Source: Strigamia acuminata | Taxonomy: Eukaryota > Arthropoda > Chilopoda > Geophilomorpha > Linotaeniidae | DNA: 53,000 bases | Assembly: GCA_949358305.1 (NCBI GenBank) | Contig: CASHSZ010000136.1 | Location: forward strand, 188,001 to 241,000 | Reading direction: 5' to 3' | In this document: positions 30,531-40,417 of the stretch, one piece after another | How the letters are laid out: each line of letters begins with the position of its first letter | Numbering within the stretch: the stretch's first letter is position 1 | Made by a program: the position numbers and the translations under genes | Notes under the pieces: model-generated | Seen by the model: only the letters and a program-made list of their open reading frames with translations | Database searches by the model: none | Told to the model about the DNA's origin: nothing

Positions 30531-31159
30531 CGCCCCGGCAACCAGAGTTTTATTGCTCTGAAAACTCAAAACAAAGGGCAATAAAGCGATACAAAATAAA
30601 CAAAATCGATAACATAATTAGAATCAAAAGACTAAATGTGCCGCAACTTTAGCGGTCTTAAAACAAGATAATGGTGCAAATCAAAACACAGAACATGATC
30701 AAATCAAAACGATTCGCGTCAGACGCGTTAAAATTATACACTAAAATTTAACAAAATGCAGATTAGCGTGAAACAATCTAAAATAAAAGAAAATATCACC
30801 AAACAATCCTCGATTGCTGGGAAGATCCGCGCCCGCTGTACCCATCCACACGGCCTAAAACACAATTAAAAGATCATCTTACATCGGTACGTGATTGCCG
30901 ATGAAGGAAATGAGGCGTCCGTCGTCCATGCAGATGGGCACAAGAAACGCGGAGCTAACTACAAGAGAAAATAAAACAAATTAAATATCACAGTCGGGAA
31001 AAAATGTTCAATCACTACACAGATTTTGGAGCACTGAAAATTATAAACTAAAGACGCGTTTGAATGGGGACTTACCCACCCAAACCAAAAAATGCGTATA
31101 AAACAAAAAGTCACGTTCGGGAAACTTCACAATAAGTTCAAAGTCACTGTTCGGGCACT
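30531..31159 (-). other. Element B 3' untranslated region
   Basis: 629 bp downstream of the extra gene; no coding signal. The polypurine tract next to the LTR is weak (minus strand GCCGGGGCG). Confidence 0.55.
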
Positions 31160-31912
31160 TTAATCACTGTCTCCAGGAAAAACGACACGAAGAATCTCCT
31201 CGACCAAAAGCACAACACGACACGCAATCACGTCCCCTAATTGTTCTTCATTCCTGGGACGATAACGCGTAAGGCAAGTCGTGATGAGCTGTTCCAACGA
31301 CTCAACCTGTGCATCGTCGAGCTCGAACAGAGCCATGGCCTGATTTTCTGGCCATCCGTGCTCCGCCCGGGCGACAGCATAAAAATATTGCCGCCAGAGA
31401 TCCGGTTCCGCCTGGAGAAAGGTGGTGGGACTTAGTAGAGAAGGGCGCTGCCAGTCCAACGTCCCGAAAGGGAAAAGTTCGTCGAAGCCTGCCCTGGCCC
31501 AAACGGTGGAAGGGAACTCACTTACGCGTGTGAACCTCATCCAGTCGCCGTTGCTGTGCTGTCGAGTCAACGCCCGCTGTACAGCCGAACTGAGATCACG
31601 GAAATTGACGCCGGCAATCGAGAGAGGGTTGTGATACGCGTCCTGATCCCTGGAGGCGCGCTCAAGTGAACTCATCGGTCGTCTCGGGACAACATCCGTC
31701 TCCGGAGCCGCCATTATGGCCTTCCGCATTTTTGAAGGCGTTGCACCACTCATCAACTCTCTTTTGGGTGCGTGCTGGATCTGTCCTTCAGCAATCCTGG
31801 CTAGCGCTCGTCGCTCCAATCGTTGACGCGATTCCAACTGTTGACGCGAAAAACTTTTGGAGATTCGGGCCAGGAACTGCTCTGGTGTTTCGCTGGATCT
31901 CCCACCTACCAA
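31160..31912 (-). pseudogene. Element B extra gene, second part (-1 frame)
   Basis: About 250 codons in the -1 frame relative to the first part, overlapping its end by seven bases. The nominal first codon is TTG, not ATG. The content is helical and charged (RQQLESRQRLERRALAR, and an LDDAQVESLEQL segment). It corresponds in position to the C-terminal half of the single 954-codon frame of element A. A one-base frame break is the simplest explanation, since I see no slippery heptamer at the overlap. Confidence 0.65.
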
Positions 31913-32949
31913 ACGCGTCCCCGCAGATCCCCGGATGCCGTCCTCACTGGCACCACAGCCAAATCCTCCACCTCACAGATGACTGGGCCCTCGATCGCCG
32001 GTACATCCCTAGCTCGTGCTTCCGCCAAATCATGAATCTCAACTGAAGAATTTGGGGGAACCGCTTGCCTTAAGCGTTCTGCGGCCTGCAGATGCAGTCG
32101 ACGAAGCTGAGCGATTTCTTCGATGAGATGTTGATTGCGTTCCTCAATGCATCGAACGCGTTCCTGCTCGGCCTCCTCTGGCGACATCCCCCACTTTGTC
32201 ACTGTCTGAGGGTCCTCCTTCCTTTGTAACTCCCTAGAGTGGAGGGGACGAGTGATTGTGGGCATGGCATCCTCATTTGAATGTCGGATGACATTGATGG
32301 TACTGGTACCATCTGGCAGGCTGCATAAAAGAGCTGGGAGGGGCGGAGCACAAGCACCCTCAGTTGGAACGATCGAGTTCATTGGCGGGTACTGCCAATT
32401 CCTTGACTGAATGCCCGCCGCCATGGCTTCTGAAACGGTATTACGCCAAAAGGTTTCATGCCTTCGGACAAATCTGGTGGTAGAGTACGCATCGCCACGA
32501 ATGACCTGGAACTCGGTCGGCCAAACAAACTGCGACAAATTTCGCTTGTCCTTATGCGTCTTTCGGAGTGCCATTGCTTGAAGTCGACGCATCCATATTT
32601 TGAACGGTCCGCGGCGAAGGGCGCCCTTTCCCTTGCATGCTGGACATTCCTTCGACGCGTTGTCCACATGTCCCCAACCCGAACAGTACGGACATATTTC
32701 AAAGTTGGGAAATCCCCCCTCCTTCGGATGATCGGGATGATAGGGAGGAATCAATATGGGGCCTTTGGCGTACAAGTCCGGCACCGGGTATGGTGATCTG
32801 TAGGTACCCCGACGCGTTGAAGAGCGCCGGCCCGAATCCGAACACTGCTCCGCACTTCTTCCTCCTAATCCTTCATCCTCATCAAACTCTTCATCAGATG
32901 TAAAATCCAACGACTCATTCCCATCGTCTTCGCTGTCGTGGTTCGCCAT
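31906..32949 (-). CDS. Element B extra gene, first part, with DnaJ-type CxxCxGxG motif
   Basis: ATG at 32949 opens an acidic N terminus (DSEDDGNESLDFTSDEEFDEDE). CPYCSGWG (C86, C89) and CPACKGKG (C102, C105) follow, then LRRGPFKIWMRRL. The order and spacing match the element A homologue, including HPDHP and FPNFE just before the first cysteines. After a second conserved block (RFVRRHETFWR, NWQYPP) it is coiled-coil-like (EERNQHLIEEIAQLRRLHLQAAERL). A stop at 31906 ends it. No membrane segment is seen. Its role is unknown. Confidence 0.8.
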   Translation of the reverse strand: MANHDSEDDGNESLDFTSDEEFDEDEGLGGRSAEQCSDSGRRSSTRRGTYRSPYPVPDLYAKGPILIPPYHPDHPKEGGFPNFEICPYCSGWGHVDNASKECPACKGKGALRRGPFKIWMRRLQAMALRKTHKDKRNLSQFVWPTEFQVIRGDAYSTTRFVRRHETFWRNTVSEAMAAGIQSRNWQYPPMNSIVPTEGACAPPLPALLCSLPDGTSTINVIRHSNEDAMPTITRPLHSRELQRKEDPQTVTKWGMSPEEAEQERVRCIEERNQHLIEEIAQLRRLHLQAAERLRQAVPPNSSVEIHDLAEARARDVPAIEGPVICEVEDLAVVPVRTASGDLRGRVW

Positions 32950-33318
32950 GACAATATCTCAAAGGCCACTAAAACGCTCAGCAAACTTAAGTCCGAAACA
33001 CTCAGTGCGTCAAGTCCGCTACCTCTACGCGTTGGAAATCTCCGTCTAAACACGCGAGGCATACGCGTTCAACAAGTGGAATACAATGGCAGCCAAGCAC
33101 ATGTGTGTGATGACTCATTAGTCAGCTGACCAATGGCATCCAACGCCACCAATCGTTAAATTAACCAATTAAAACTCTCGAGTAGCGGACTTGAGCCCCG
33201 AAGTGCACGAAGAAAACAAAGCAGTGCGCAGGGACCGCGAGAAAATCACAAAAAATGAATAAAAACTAACATAAATTAACAAATATAATAAAAAGAGACA
33301 AAATATAAAATGACACAA
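32950..33318 (-). other. Element B spacer between pol and the extra gene
   Basis: 369 bp without a convincing gene; possible site of a splice acceptor or promoter for the downstream gene, not identified. Confidence 0.5.
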
Positions 33319-36300
33319 TCAAGAGACGATTTCTTCCGCATTTTTCGATGTTTTGGCGCGTAAACTTCGTTCTTTCTCGAAGTTAACACAAATTGAACGA
33401 ACTTCCGTTTCAAATTCAGTAACGCGCGCGGAAATGTCATCCTGGTCTTCCGGCGATAAGTCCTCAAATCCTAATCCAGATTCCTCATCTTCTGGGTCAC
33501 TGGAAACGTCGGAAACCTCCACTTCCGGTTCTGGTTCTCCTGCTTGGTACCAGTGGCGGAGATCGGAGACGTGAATAGGTTGGGAAATATGTCCATTCTT
33601 GTCCATTAACAGCACGGTGTTGGGCCCAAGGAGACGGTGAAGTAGATACACACCTTCAGTTCGGTGTTGAAAACCCGAACTTACTTGTTTATCAGCCGAC
33701 GACAAAGTCCGATTCCTGACGGTGACCCAATCTCCTGGTTTGAACGCATGTGGCCGTCGTTTCCGGTCGTACCACTTCTTGTGGCGTAGATTGGCGGCCT
33801 CCAGGTTCTTCCTAGCTTCTCCTCGAATGCGTAGCAAGTATCGATGGAGGAATCGAGCCTCGTCCGGTGGTAGTGGTTCCCCGTCGTCGGTGTCCGAATC
33901 CACGTCTCCCGGAAATCGTGCTTCCTGGCCCGTCACCATCATGTAGGGGGAGAATTTAAGTGATGTTTGGTATGCAGAGTTGATGGCAAGAATAAACAAT
34001 CCAATATGCTGGTCCCAACGCGTATGCTCGTCTATATACGCGAGGATGCATGTTTTAAGTGATTGGTTCAGTCTTTCCGCCAGATTTCCCTGCGGATGGT
34101 ACACTGAAAGATACTTGTTGACCATTCCCATTTCCGCACACTGCGCCTGGAATTTGGCGGAGCGGAAGGTGGGAGCGTTGTCGCTAATAATGGTCTTTGG
34201 GTAGGCCCATCTATTAGTAAACTTCTTAAGTTGTTTGACTGTGGTCGACACGTCCGCTTTCTCGGTCAGGCGAACATCCACCCATCGACTGGCAGCGTCA
34301 ACCATCACAAACGCGTAGCAGTGTCCACCAGTCGATTTCAACTTCTTCCCGAAGTAGTCAATGTAGATGGTTCGGAACAACTTCCTTGGCTTTGCAGTCT
34401 CCATCTCGCCGTACGGAAGTCTCCGCTCCACTTTTGCCCTTTGACAAGGCTCGCACACCTTGATCCATTCCGTCACATCTTTTTTCATCCCTGGCCAGAA
34501 CACGCGTGTTTTTAAACGCATCATTGTCTTTTCAATGCCTAAATGGCCAGAGGTTGGTGAGAAATGTAGACAGTGGAAATACTTGTAACGAAGTGGCTGC
34601 GGGAGATAAATTCGACGCGTAGGAGCCCGTTGGCCAATTTTGGTTGGTGGAAACTTGCATAGCAAGCCTCGATACAATGCCATGTCAATTGCTTGTCTTT
34701 TAACTCTTTCAGCTTCCTCTTCATCCGGCGGAAGATACTTCCAGCTGAGATACAATATAATTCCTTTCGACCATTCATCGGCCATTTGGGCTTCTTTAAC
34801 GGTTTTCTGCGTTGGAAGTATCTCAACTGTCGGGTGATCCGCCGGGAGTGAGTAAAAACTGCCGCTGGAGGAATGATCAGACAGTTCAGCCTCTATTGAG
34901 GGCGTAGGAGAAGGCAATCTCCGCCGAGTACGCATTCCAGGCGGTGAATCCGGTGGTAACGCGGGAGGCTGGAATTCCTCGGGATCTGTGTCACCCGGCA
35001 GCTCCCCACTCACGAGAGACATTTCACTGCCTTCAGAGTCAGAGTTGCGATCCAAAATGACAGGAGCTTTCCTAGGCCTTCCGACCCGGCGCTTTTCCAC
35101 AATCTTTTTGGGGCGACCCCGTTTCCTTTTCACAGGAATGTCCGTAGATAAGGGAACCATCGTAGACTCTTCATCCGAGGTTGGTGTTAGGCGCACTGGA
35201 GGCAAAGATGCCGGACCTCCACCAATTGGATACTTCCTGGGGCGTCCCCTGCCCCTCTTTAAAGGTTCAGAGTCCGCAGGGCAGACATCCAATGGCTCCC
35301 CAGTTGCTGCCGCCGCCAGTTTCGCCAAGAGTATGCGCTTTTGACGACGCAAAGTGACGGCCCTGACGATTTTAGCGTTAGACGGCTTAAACTGAACCAC
35401 GTCCTTCAACTCCTCCATTTCTGGCACTGGCCAATCCCTGAAGTCGTCAAAGTATGCGCAATAACATGAATCGTCTAATGCAGGGCAATCCTCGTCGTCC
35501 AACTCGATAGGCGGGTCGACGGGTGCTCGACTTAACGCGTCCGCCACTCGATTCTTCGTTCCAGTGCAATGAAGGATTGTGAAACGAAATTCGGACAGCG
35601 AAAGAATCCAACGCGCCAACCGACCCTTGGGTTCTCGCTGGGAGAAAAGCCACAGCAAAGACTTATGATCGCTTTCGAGGTAGAAGTCCATGAGCTCTAG
35701 GTACGCTCGGAAGCGTTTCACGGCCCACACTGCAGCCAAGCACTCAATCTCAGTAACATGGTAATTCTTCTCCGCCTTATTTAGAGCTCTCGACGCGAAG
35801 GCAATGGGGACGCGTTCACCGTCATCATTGATTTGCATCAAGACGGCTCCCAGCCCCGAATAGCTCGCGTCTGTTTGCAAGATATAAGGCTTCTTCCAGT
35901 CGGGGAAGTTCCTGTGAAGAGTGGACAACGCTATCTGATTCTTTAAGTACTCGAAGGCCGCCTGGTGTTCCGGTTCCCACACCCAAGGCGCATTCTTTCG
36001 CATCAAACGACGAAATACCTCGCAAGTTTTAGAATAGCCGGGAAAAAACGACGAATAATACCCAATCATCCCCTTGAAGCGTTGCAGCTCCTTTAAGTTG
36101 GTTGGGGCTGGGAACTTCTGGATAGCGTCGGTCTTTTTCGGGTTAGGACGAATAATTCCCTCCTCGACAATGTGCCCCAGAACCTCTAGGCTCCTCTTAC
36201 ACAGTTGCGTCTTGCCAGAGTGCATAGTAAAGCCCGCTTGATCGAGCAGCAAAAGCACCTTTTGCAGGTGATCCAGGTGCTCTTCGAAGGTCCTACTAAA

Positions 36301-38166
36301 TACGATGATATCATCGATATAAACAAAGACGCATTTGTAGAGGTATTCAGCCAATGTGAGATTCATGGCACGTTGCAAGGTGGCTGGTCCGTTAATTGGG
36401 CCGAAGGGCAGACGCGTGTACTCAAACAGGCCCCTGTGGGTGATGAACGCAAGATATCGTTCGTCTCCAGGACGCACGCCTATTTGGTGGAATGCCTCCC
36501 TTCCATCAATTATGGAGAACCATTTAGCCCCTCCCATGTACGAGAAAATGTTGTCGATATCTGGGAGAGGATAGACATCGGGCACAGTTTGGGCGTTTAT
36601 CGGCCTAAAGTCCATCGCGCAGCGCCAAGTCCCGTCCTTCTTGGGGACCACGACTGGCGCCACGGCGCAGTCACTTTTGGAGCGTCTTATTACTCCTTGA
36701 GCTAACTTCTGATCAATGTAGGCATCGATAATGTCCTTTTTTGCCGGGTTCACCGGACGAACCGGAACATGAATGGGTCGAAAGTCAGACTTCAAATTCA
36801 CTTCAAATTGCGTATTATTACAGAGCCCCAGCTCATCACGGAAAATGTGAGCGACTGGTTTCAACGCATCCATCAATTGAGTAATGCGTTTTGGCTCTAG
36901 TTGATTACACAATTGGTTGTATACCCAAGTGAGTTTGGTAGGATCCCTATTCGGGATATATTGGACAAAATTAATATCATGCTGCCTAGGAGTACTCGCA
37001 ACTTCTTCCGTTGTTGAGGAAACAGAAGGAGTCTCCACGTTGTCAATGCTACCCTTCCCGCAAGGAGGAAGTGGCGCGTCCACCGAAAGGCCTTTAGGCT
37101 TTGCCTTGCGCAACTTTACCGCCCGACGCATTTGGCTCAAACACATGGCCCGTTTTCCAGGTTTATGCGTCACACGCACAATATTTTTGCACGCCTTTTC
37201 ACGCCTCCTGGGTGACCAAATGAATGCCCATTGCTGAGTGTCAGGCTTCCTCCGAGCCATGACAACCTTCACTACATGAGGATTGTCAGAATACGGAGGC
37301 TCATACAATTCCGTCTCGAAATCGCGTTTACTTAGGAAGACACAATTCGCTTGGCCGATCGGTGGTTTTGTTACCACGGGTTCCTCATCCTTTTCCGGCG
37401 AGAGGTCCGGAGTTGGTTCCACCACCTTCGCTGGTGACGCGTCTCCAACCGGAGTTGCCTCCTGCTCAACCGAATTTATCAGTTCCGCTGGATTTTCTGG
37501 CAATCTAACTGGCGGGTTTCGCATTCCCGGCAAGTTGTATAGGGGCGGACCCCGCACTACAACTCCCTCAGGTAGAGAAGGTTGCTCCTTCGTTAAGGGA
37601 AAAAGGACCACTGGATCTGACGCTCTTGCTTGTTCCTCATTAAGGAAGGGGTGTCTTGTCCCATCCCCCAGGAGAAACCAATAGTTATTGCCATGGTCTA
37701 CACAAAGACCAACAGCCTTACAAAAGTCAAGTCCCAGGAGGAGTTCTTGTGACCCCTGTGCTATAATGAGACAAGTAAAACAGACTACTGCCGTAGGAGC
37801 ACGGACAGCAATTTGAGCGCAACCGATGACGCGTTCGATTTGATTTGACGCGGTTCGGATCGTCTCGTCCAGTGGAACCATCTCGATCCCAATTTCCTTG
37901 GACAGCCTTTTGAACAGTGGCATAGTCATGATACATGTTTGGGCACCACTGTCCATTAGGGCAATAAACTCAATGTTTACCCAAGCTATTTTAACGTAAG
38001 GGGCATCACGTCGACAACGGTCCTGCAGCCCGATTATAAGCTTCGGTTCTTTTGAAGCCATGAATTCGGGCGGGGACAGCATAATGAAATTTGTCATTTT
38101 TGGAAGAGAACCAGCCGAGGCAGAAGTATTTACCTCCGCAGACTTCGGCGACTCCCTCCAACCAGT
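33319..38166 (-). CDS. Element B pol: protease, RT, RNase H, AT-hook linker, integrase
   Basis: The frame is open from just after a TGA at 38167-38169 to 33319; the first ATG is at 38097 (residue 1, MTNFIMLSPPEF). Protease is DSGAQTC (D49), RT is FVYIDDIIVF (first D at 595) and RNase H has ILQTDASYSG. Between RNase H and integrase is a linker of about 250 residues with three AT-hooks near residues 945-1005 (GRGRPRKYP, KRGRPKK, VGRPRK). The integrase finger starts at H1178 (HFSPTSGHLG...CEPCQRAK) and the triad is D1247, D1306 and E1341. The C-terminal domain includes RTEGVYLLHRLLGPN. All catalytic residues are intact. The upstream TGA separates it from the frameshift site, so Gag-Pol fusion should fail unless the stop is read through or pol reinitiates. 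Confidence 0.93.
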   Translation of the reverse strand, partial: TGWRESPKSAEVNTSASAGSLPKMTNFIMLSPPEFMASKEPKLIIGLQDRCRRDAPYVKIAWVNIEFIALMDSGAQTCIMTMPLFKRLSKEIGIEMVPLDETIRTASNQIERVIGCAQIAVRAPTAVVCFTCLIIAQGSQELLLGLDFCKAVGLCVDHGNNYWFLLGDGTRHPFLNEEQARASDPVVLFPLTKEQPSLPEGVVVRGPPLYNLPGMRNPPVRLPENPAELINSVEQEATPVGDASPAKVVEPTPDLSPEKDEEPVVTKPPIGQANCVFLSKRDFETELYEPPYSDNPHVVKVVMARRKPDTQQWAFIWSPRRREKACKNIVRVTHKPGKRAMCLSQMRRAVKLRKAKPKGLSVDAPLPPCGKGSIDNVETPSVSSTTEEVASTPRQHDINFVQYIPNRDPTKLTWVYNQLCNQLEPKRITQLMDALKPVAHIFRDELGLCNNTQFEVNLKSDFRPIHVPVRPVNPAKKDIIDAYIDQKLAQGVIRRSKSDCAVAPVVVPKKDGTWRCAMDFRPINAQTVPDVYPLPDIDNIFSYMGGAKWFSIIDGREAFHQIGVRPGDERYLAFITHRGLFEYTRLPFGPINGPATLQRAMNLTLAEYLYKCVFVYIDDIIVFSRTFEEHLDHLQKVLLLLDQAGFTMHSGKTQLCKRSLEVLGHIVEEGIIRPNPKKTDAIQKFPAPTNLKELQRFKGMIGYYSSFFPGYSKTCEVFRRLMRKNAPWVWEPEHQAAFEYLKNQIALSTLHRNFPDWKKPYILQTDASYSGLGAVLMQINDDGERVPIAFASRALNKAEKNYHVTEIECLAAVWAVKRFRAYLELMDFYLESDHKSLLWLFSQREPKGRLARWILSLSEFRFTILHCTGTKNRVADALSRAPVDPPIELDDEDCPALDDSCYCAYFDDFRDWPVPEMEELKDVVQFKPSNAKIVRAVTLRRQKRILLAKLAAAATGEPLDVCPADSEPLKRGRGRPRKYPIGGGPASLPPVRLTPTSDEESTMVPLSTDIPVKRKRGRPKKIVEKRRVGRPRKAPVILDRNSDSEGSEMSLVSGELPGDTDPEEFQPPALPPDSPPGMRTRRRLPSPTPSIEAELSDHSSSGSFYSLPADHPTVEILPTQKTVKEAQMADEWSKGIILYLSWKYLPPDEEEAERVKRQAIDMALYRGLLCKFPPTKIGQRAPTRRIYLPQPLRYKYFHCLHFSPTSGHLGIEKTMMRLKTRVFWPGMKKDVTEWIKVCEPCQRAKVERRLPYGEMETAKPRKLFRTIYIDYFGKKLKSTGGHCYAFVMVDAASRWVDVRLTEKADVSTTVKQLKKFTNRWAYPKTIISDNAPTFRSAKFQAQCAEMGMVNKYLSVYHPQGNLAERLNQSLKTCILAYIDEHTRWDQHIGLFILAINSAYQTSLKFSPYMMVTGQEARFPGDVDSDTDDGEPLPPDEARFLHRYLLRIRGEARKNLEAANLRHKKWYDRKRRPHAFKPGDWVTVRNRTLSSADKQVSSGFQHRTEGVYLLHRLLGPNTVLLMDKNGHISQPIHVSDLRHWYQAGEPEPEVEVSDVSSDPEDEESGLGFEDLSPEDQDDISARVTEFETEVRSICVNFEKERSLRAKTSKNAEEIVS

Positions 38167-38169
38167 TCA
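38167..38169 (-). other. In-frame TGA in element B gag-pol linker
   Basis: The -1 frame entered at 38256-38262 meets this single TGA about 30 codons later and is then open through the whole of pol. Confidence 0.8.
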
Positions 38170-38198
38170 GCTACTATTTAAAGCAGCTAGTGACCGAT

Positions 38199-40238
38199 TT
38201 ACTTGGACTTCGGGTCCGCTGACCTCTCGGACTGTTTGGTCTGCGGACCCAGGTTGTTTCCCGGAAACTGCCAGGGCTTGAAGCAATGGGGACATAAAGC
38301 AATGCGTTTTTCAATATCACGCATGTACCATCTGTCCCTGCGATTTCGCACCCACTCGGCTCCAGGTGGTAGTTGCAAATTGGGTGGGCCAGCCGTGTTG
38401 GCAAAGGAGTGGGCGGAATGGCCACACAAAGCCACCGACGCGTTCGGAGAAGGTCTAGTTTCCGGAACCCTTGCAGGCGGAATTGTCAACCGCGTTTGCA
38501 CCGAAGGTTCGACGTTCCCAATCGACTGCCCAGCAATACTCTGCGCATCCCCATCCGCCATGGGCCAACCCAGCACCTCAGCCAAGGCAACCAATTTTCT
38601 CTTGTCGAACTGGAAGCGACCAGGCGGCGGAGGTTTCTCTGCCTTGGCAGGCTCCACCTTTCTGGTCTCCCCAGCTTTGACCTTTCTTGATTTAGAGTCG
38701 GGAGCAGGAACCGGACCCTTTCGAACTCCCTTTTCGTCAAATCTACGTTGTTGAAGGGCACGCATTGCCAACTCACTGTCAGCTACCTGACCCAAATCTA
38801 TAGCACGTGACATCGAGTGGACTCCGTACCGAATCATGGTGTCTGTGATTTGAGGCTGCAAACGATGTTGCGCCAAATGCCACTGCTGTCGGTCCCCGTG
38901 AATACCTGTTAACTCCAGATAACGGCTGATTTCACACAGAAACTCAGCCGTATCCTCGCCTACTTCCTGCCACGCGTCCATTAAATAAACGGTTGCGTCT
39001 GCTTCCGACAGAGAATAGACTTTACGAAAACGCATGACAAAATCATCCCATGTTTTAGGTTTATGACGTAGGCGCAAGAACCAGTTTAAAGGCTTCCCAC
39101 GCAAGGCCAAAGGAATGAATAAGTCCATATACGCTAACTCCGACACGCGTGACATGACGAAGTGTGCGCGTAATTTCGCCAGGAACTGTTCGACAGCATT
39201 GTACGACAGATCTTTCTCATCAAAAACCGGCACAGACTCTGACTTCACATGCGACAGGTCATATTGCGGCTGAGAGGTTGGCAACGGCGGATATGTCCGC
39301 CGCCGAAGACGCGAATTTATCGAGTTTCCGCATGCTGCAGCTGCCCTATCAACACTTGCCGTCGAAGGCAAACTGGGAGCTGAAGATTTGGAACGAATTA
39401 TGTCCCTCATCAGCTCTCTATTGCTGTATTCCGACGGTGCGTATCTTTGCAACCCCGCCTGGGCTGTCACATTCGAGGGTCTCTCTCCTGGAAGTAATGG
39501 GGGATTAACGTTCCCCTGCATTCTCCCTTGATCTGCTACACTTTGCCCGCCAAGTTCGCTGGGCGTTAGAATGTGTGAGCCAACCCCTCCAGGCCCCTGA
39601 CCATCACCAAGAGGAAGTCCATCACCACACAGAGGGTTATGAGGTCTCTGTGGTTCTGGTGGAATAACCCCCTCCTCTGGCTGCAAAGTTAGCGCCACAA
39701 TTTCTTCCCTAACAACTCCCCGAATCCCCTGCAGAGTCTCGTCTCTCCAGTATACCAATCTATGGTCGATGTTACGACTAAACTGGTTTATCGTGTGGAT
39801 GACGCGTTCGTTCATTGCCAGCTCGGCAGTCTGCAGATAACGCAACCAATCTGGCTCGCGTTGAGCCCCACCATCATTCCTGATATTGACCTCGGGAGTG
39901 GATCCCGGAGGCGCACTGGGGCCCAGCCTTACCGTTGGGGTCAACAGTCTCGAAGCTGACGTGTCTATTTGCGACTCACGCGTGGATGGGGTGGTGTCTG
40001 GGCGGTAGGAGCCGTCTGTAGTAGACACTCCCGCCTCTCCAACTGCGGCACCCTCCTGTTTACGCGAGAAAGATGGCGGCCCACCATCCCTCGCCAAGGG
40101 CAAACCATGCACTGATCTGGGCCTAGACCGCGAGTCGGGCGGAGGCGGCGGACTTTCGCAAAACCGCTCACCAGCCCGACGCAGCCAGGTTGGCCATACA
40201 CTCTTTGAATCGTCTCTTTGACGACCGCCCTCTGCCAT
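38199..40238 (-). CDS. Element B gag
   Basis: 679 residues from the ATG at 40238 (MAEGGRQRDDSK) to TAA at 38199. The N-terminal third is Pro/Ser/Arg-rich and disordered. A helical segment follows (EPDWLRYLQTAELAMNERVIHTINQF), then a Retrotrans_gag-like core (LALRGKPLNWFLRLRHKPKTWDDFVMRFRKV). The C terminus has a single CxxC (LCPHCFKPW) where CCHC knuckles normally sit, as in element A. The frame is intact. It would form the particle and bind RNA, perhaps using the basic KSRKVKAGETRKVEPAK stretch. Confidence 0.9.
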   Translation of the reverse strand: MAEGGRQRDDSKSVWPTWLRRAGERFCESPPPPPDSRSRPRSVHGLPLARDGGPPSFSRKQEGAAVGEAGVSTTDGSYRPDTTPSTRESQIDTSASRLLTPTVRLGPSAPPGSTPEVNIRNDGGAQREPDWLRYLQTAELAMNERVIHTINQFSRNIDHRLVYWRDETLQGIRGVVREEIVALTLQPEEGVIPPEPQRPHNPLCGDGLPLGDGQGPGGVGSHILTPSELGGQSVADQGRMQGNVNPPLLPGERPSNVTAQAGLQRYAPSEYSNRELMRDIIRSKSSAPSLPSTASVDRAAAACGNSINSRLRRRTYPPLPTSQPQYDLSHVKSESVPVFDEKDLSYNAVEQFLAKLRAHFVMSRVSELAYMDLFIPLALRGKPLNWFLRLRHKPKTWDDFVMRFRKVYSLSEADATVYLMDAWQEVGEDTAEFLCEISRYLELTGIHGDRQQWHLAQHRLQPQITDTMIRYGVHSMSRAIDLGQVADSELAMRALQQRRFDEKGVRKGPVPAPDSKSRKVKAGETRKVEPAKAEKPPPPGRFQFDKRKLVALAEVLGWPMADGDAQSIAGQSIGNVEPSVQTRLTIPPARVPETRPSPNASVALCGHSAHSFANTAGPPNLQLPPGAEWVRNRRDRWYMRDIEKRIALCPHCFKPWQFPGNNLGPQTKQSERSADPKSK
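38256..38262 (-). other. Element B -1 frameshift site GGGAAAC
   Basis: Read in gag as ccG GGA AAC aac, about 18 codons before the gag stop at 38199; the -1 frame is the pol frame. Same heptamer and phase as in elements A and C. Confidence 0.82.
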
Positions 40239-40397
40239 AATAAACAGGCAAAATAGCAGTGACTCAAATGAGTGATCTTACTACTTAAAAGTGGTGAAAT
40301 AACAACACCACTTGTACCTTTGTTTTCCAAAGACAATTGCCACACCCACCGCAAAAGCAGTTTATATGGGTAGCAATTGGGGAAAAACTCGGAATAC

Positions 40398-40415
40398 TCC
40401 CGGGTTTCGGCACCA
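40398..40415 (-). other. Element B primer binding site for tRNA-Phe
   Basis: TGGTGCCGAAACCCGGGA on the minus strand, two bases from the 5' LTR, is the exact complement of a tRNA 3' end TCCCGGGTTTCGGCACCA, as in tRNA-Phe (acceptor GCCGAAA). Confidence 0.8.
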
Positions 40416-40417
40416 CG

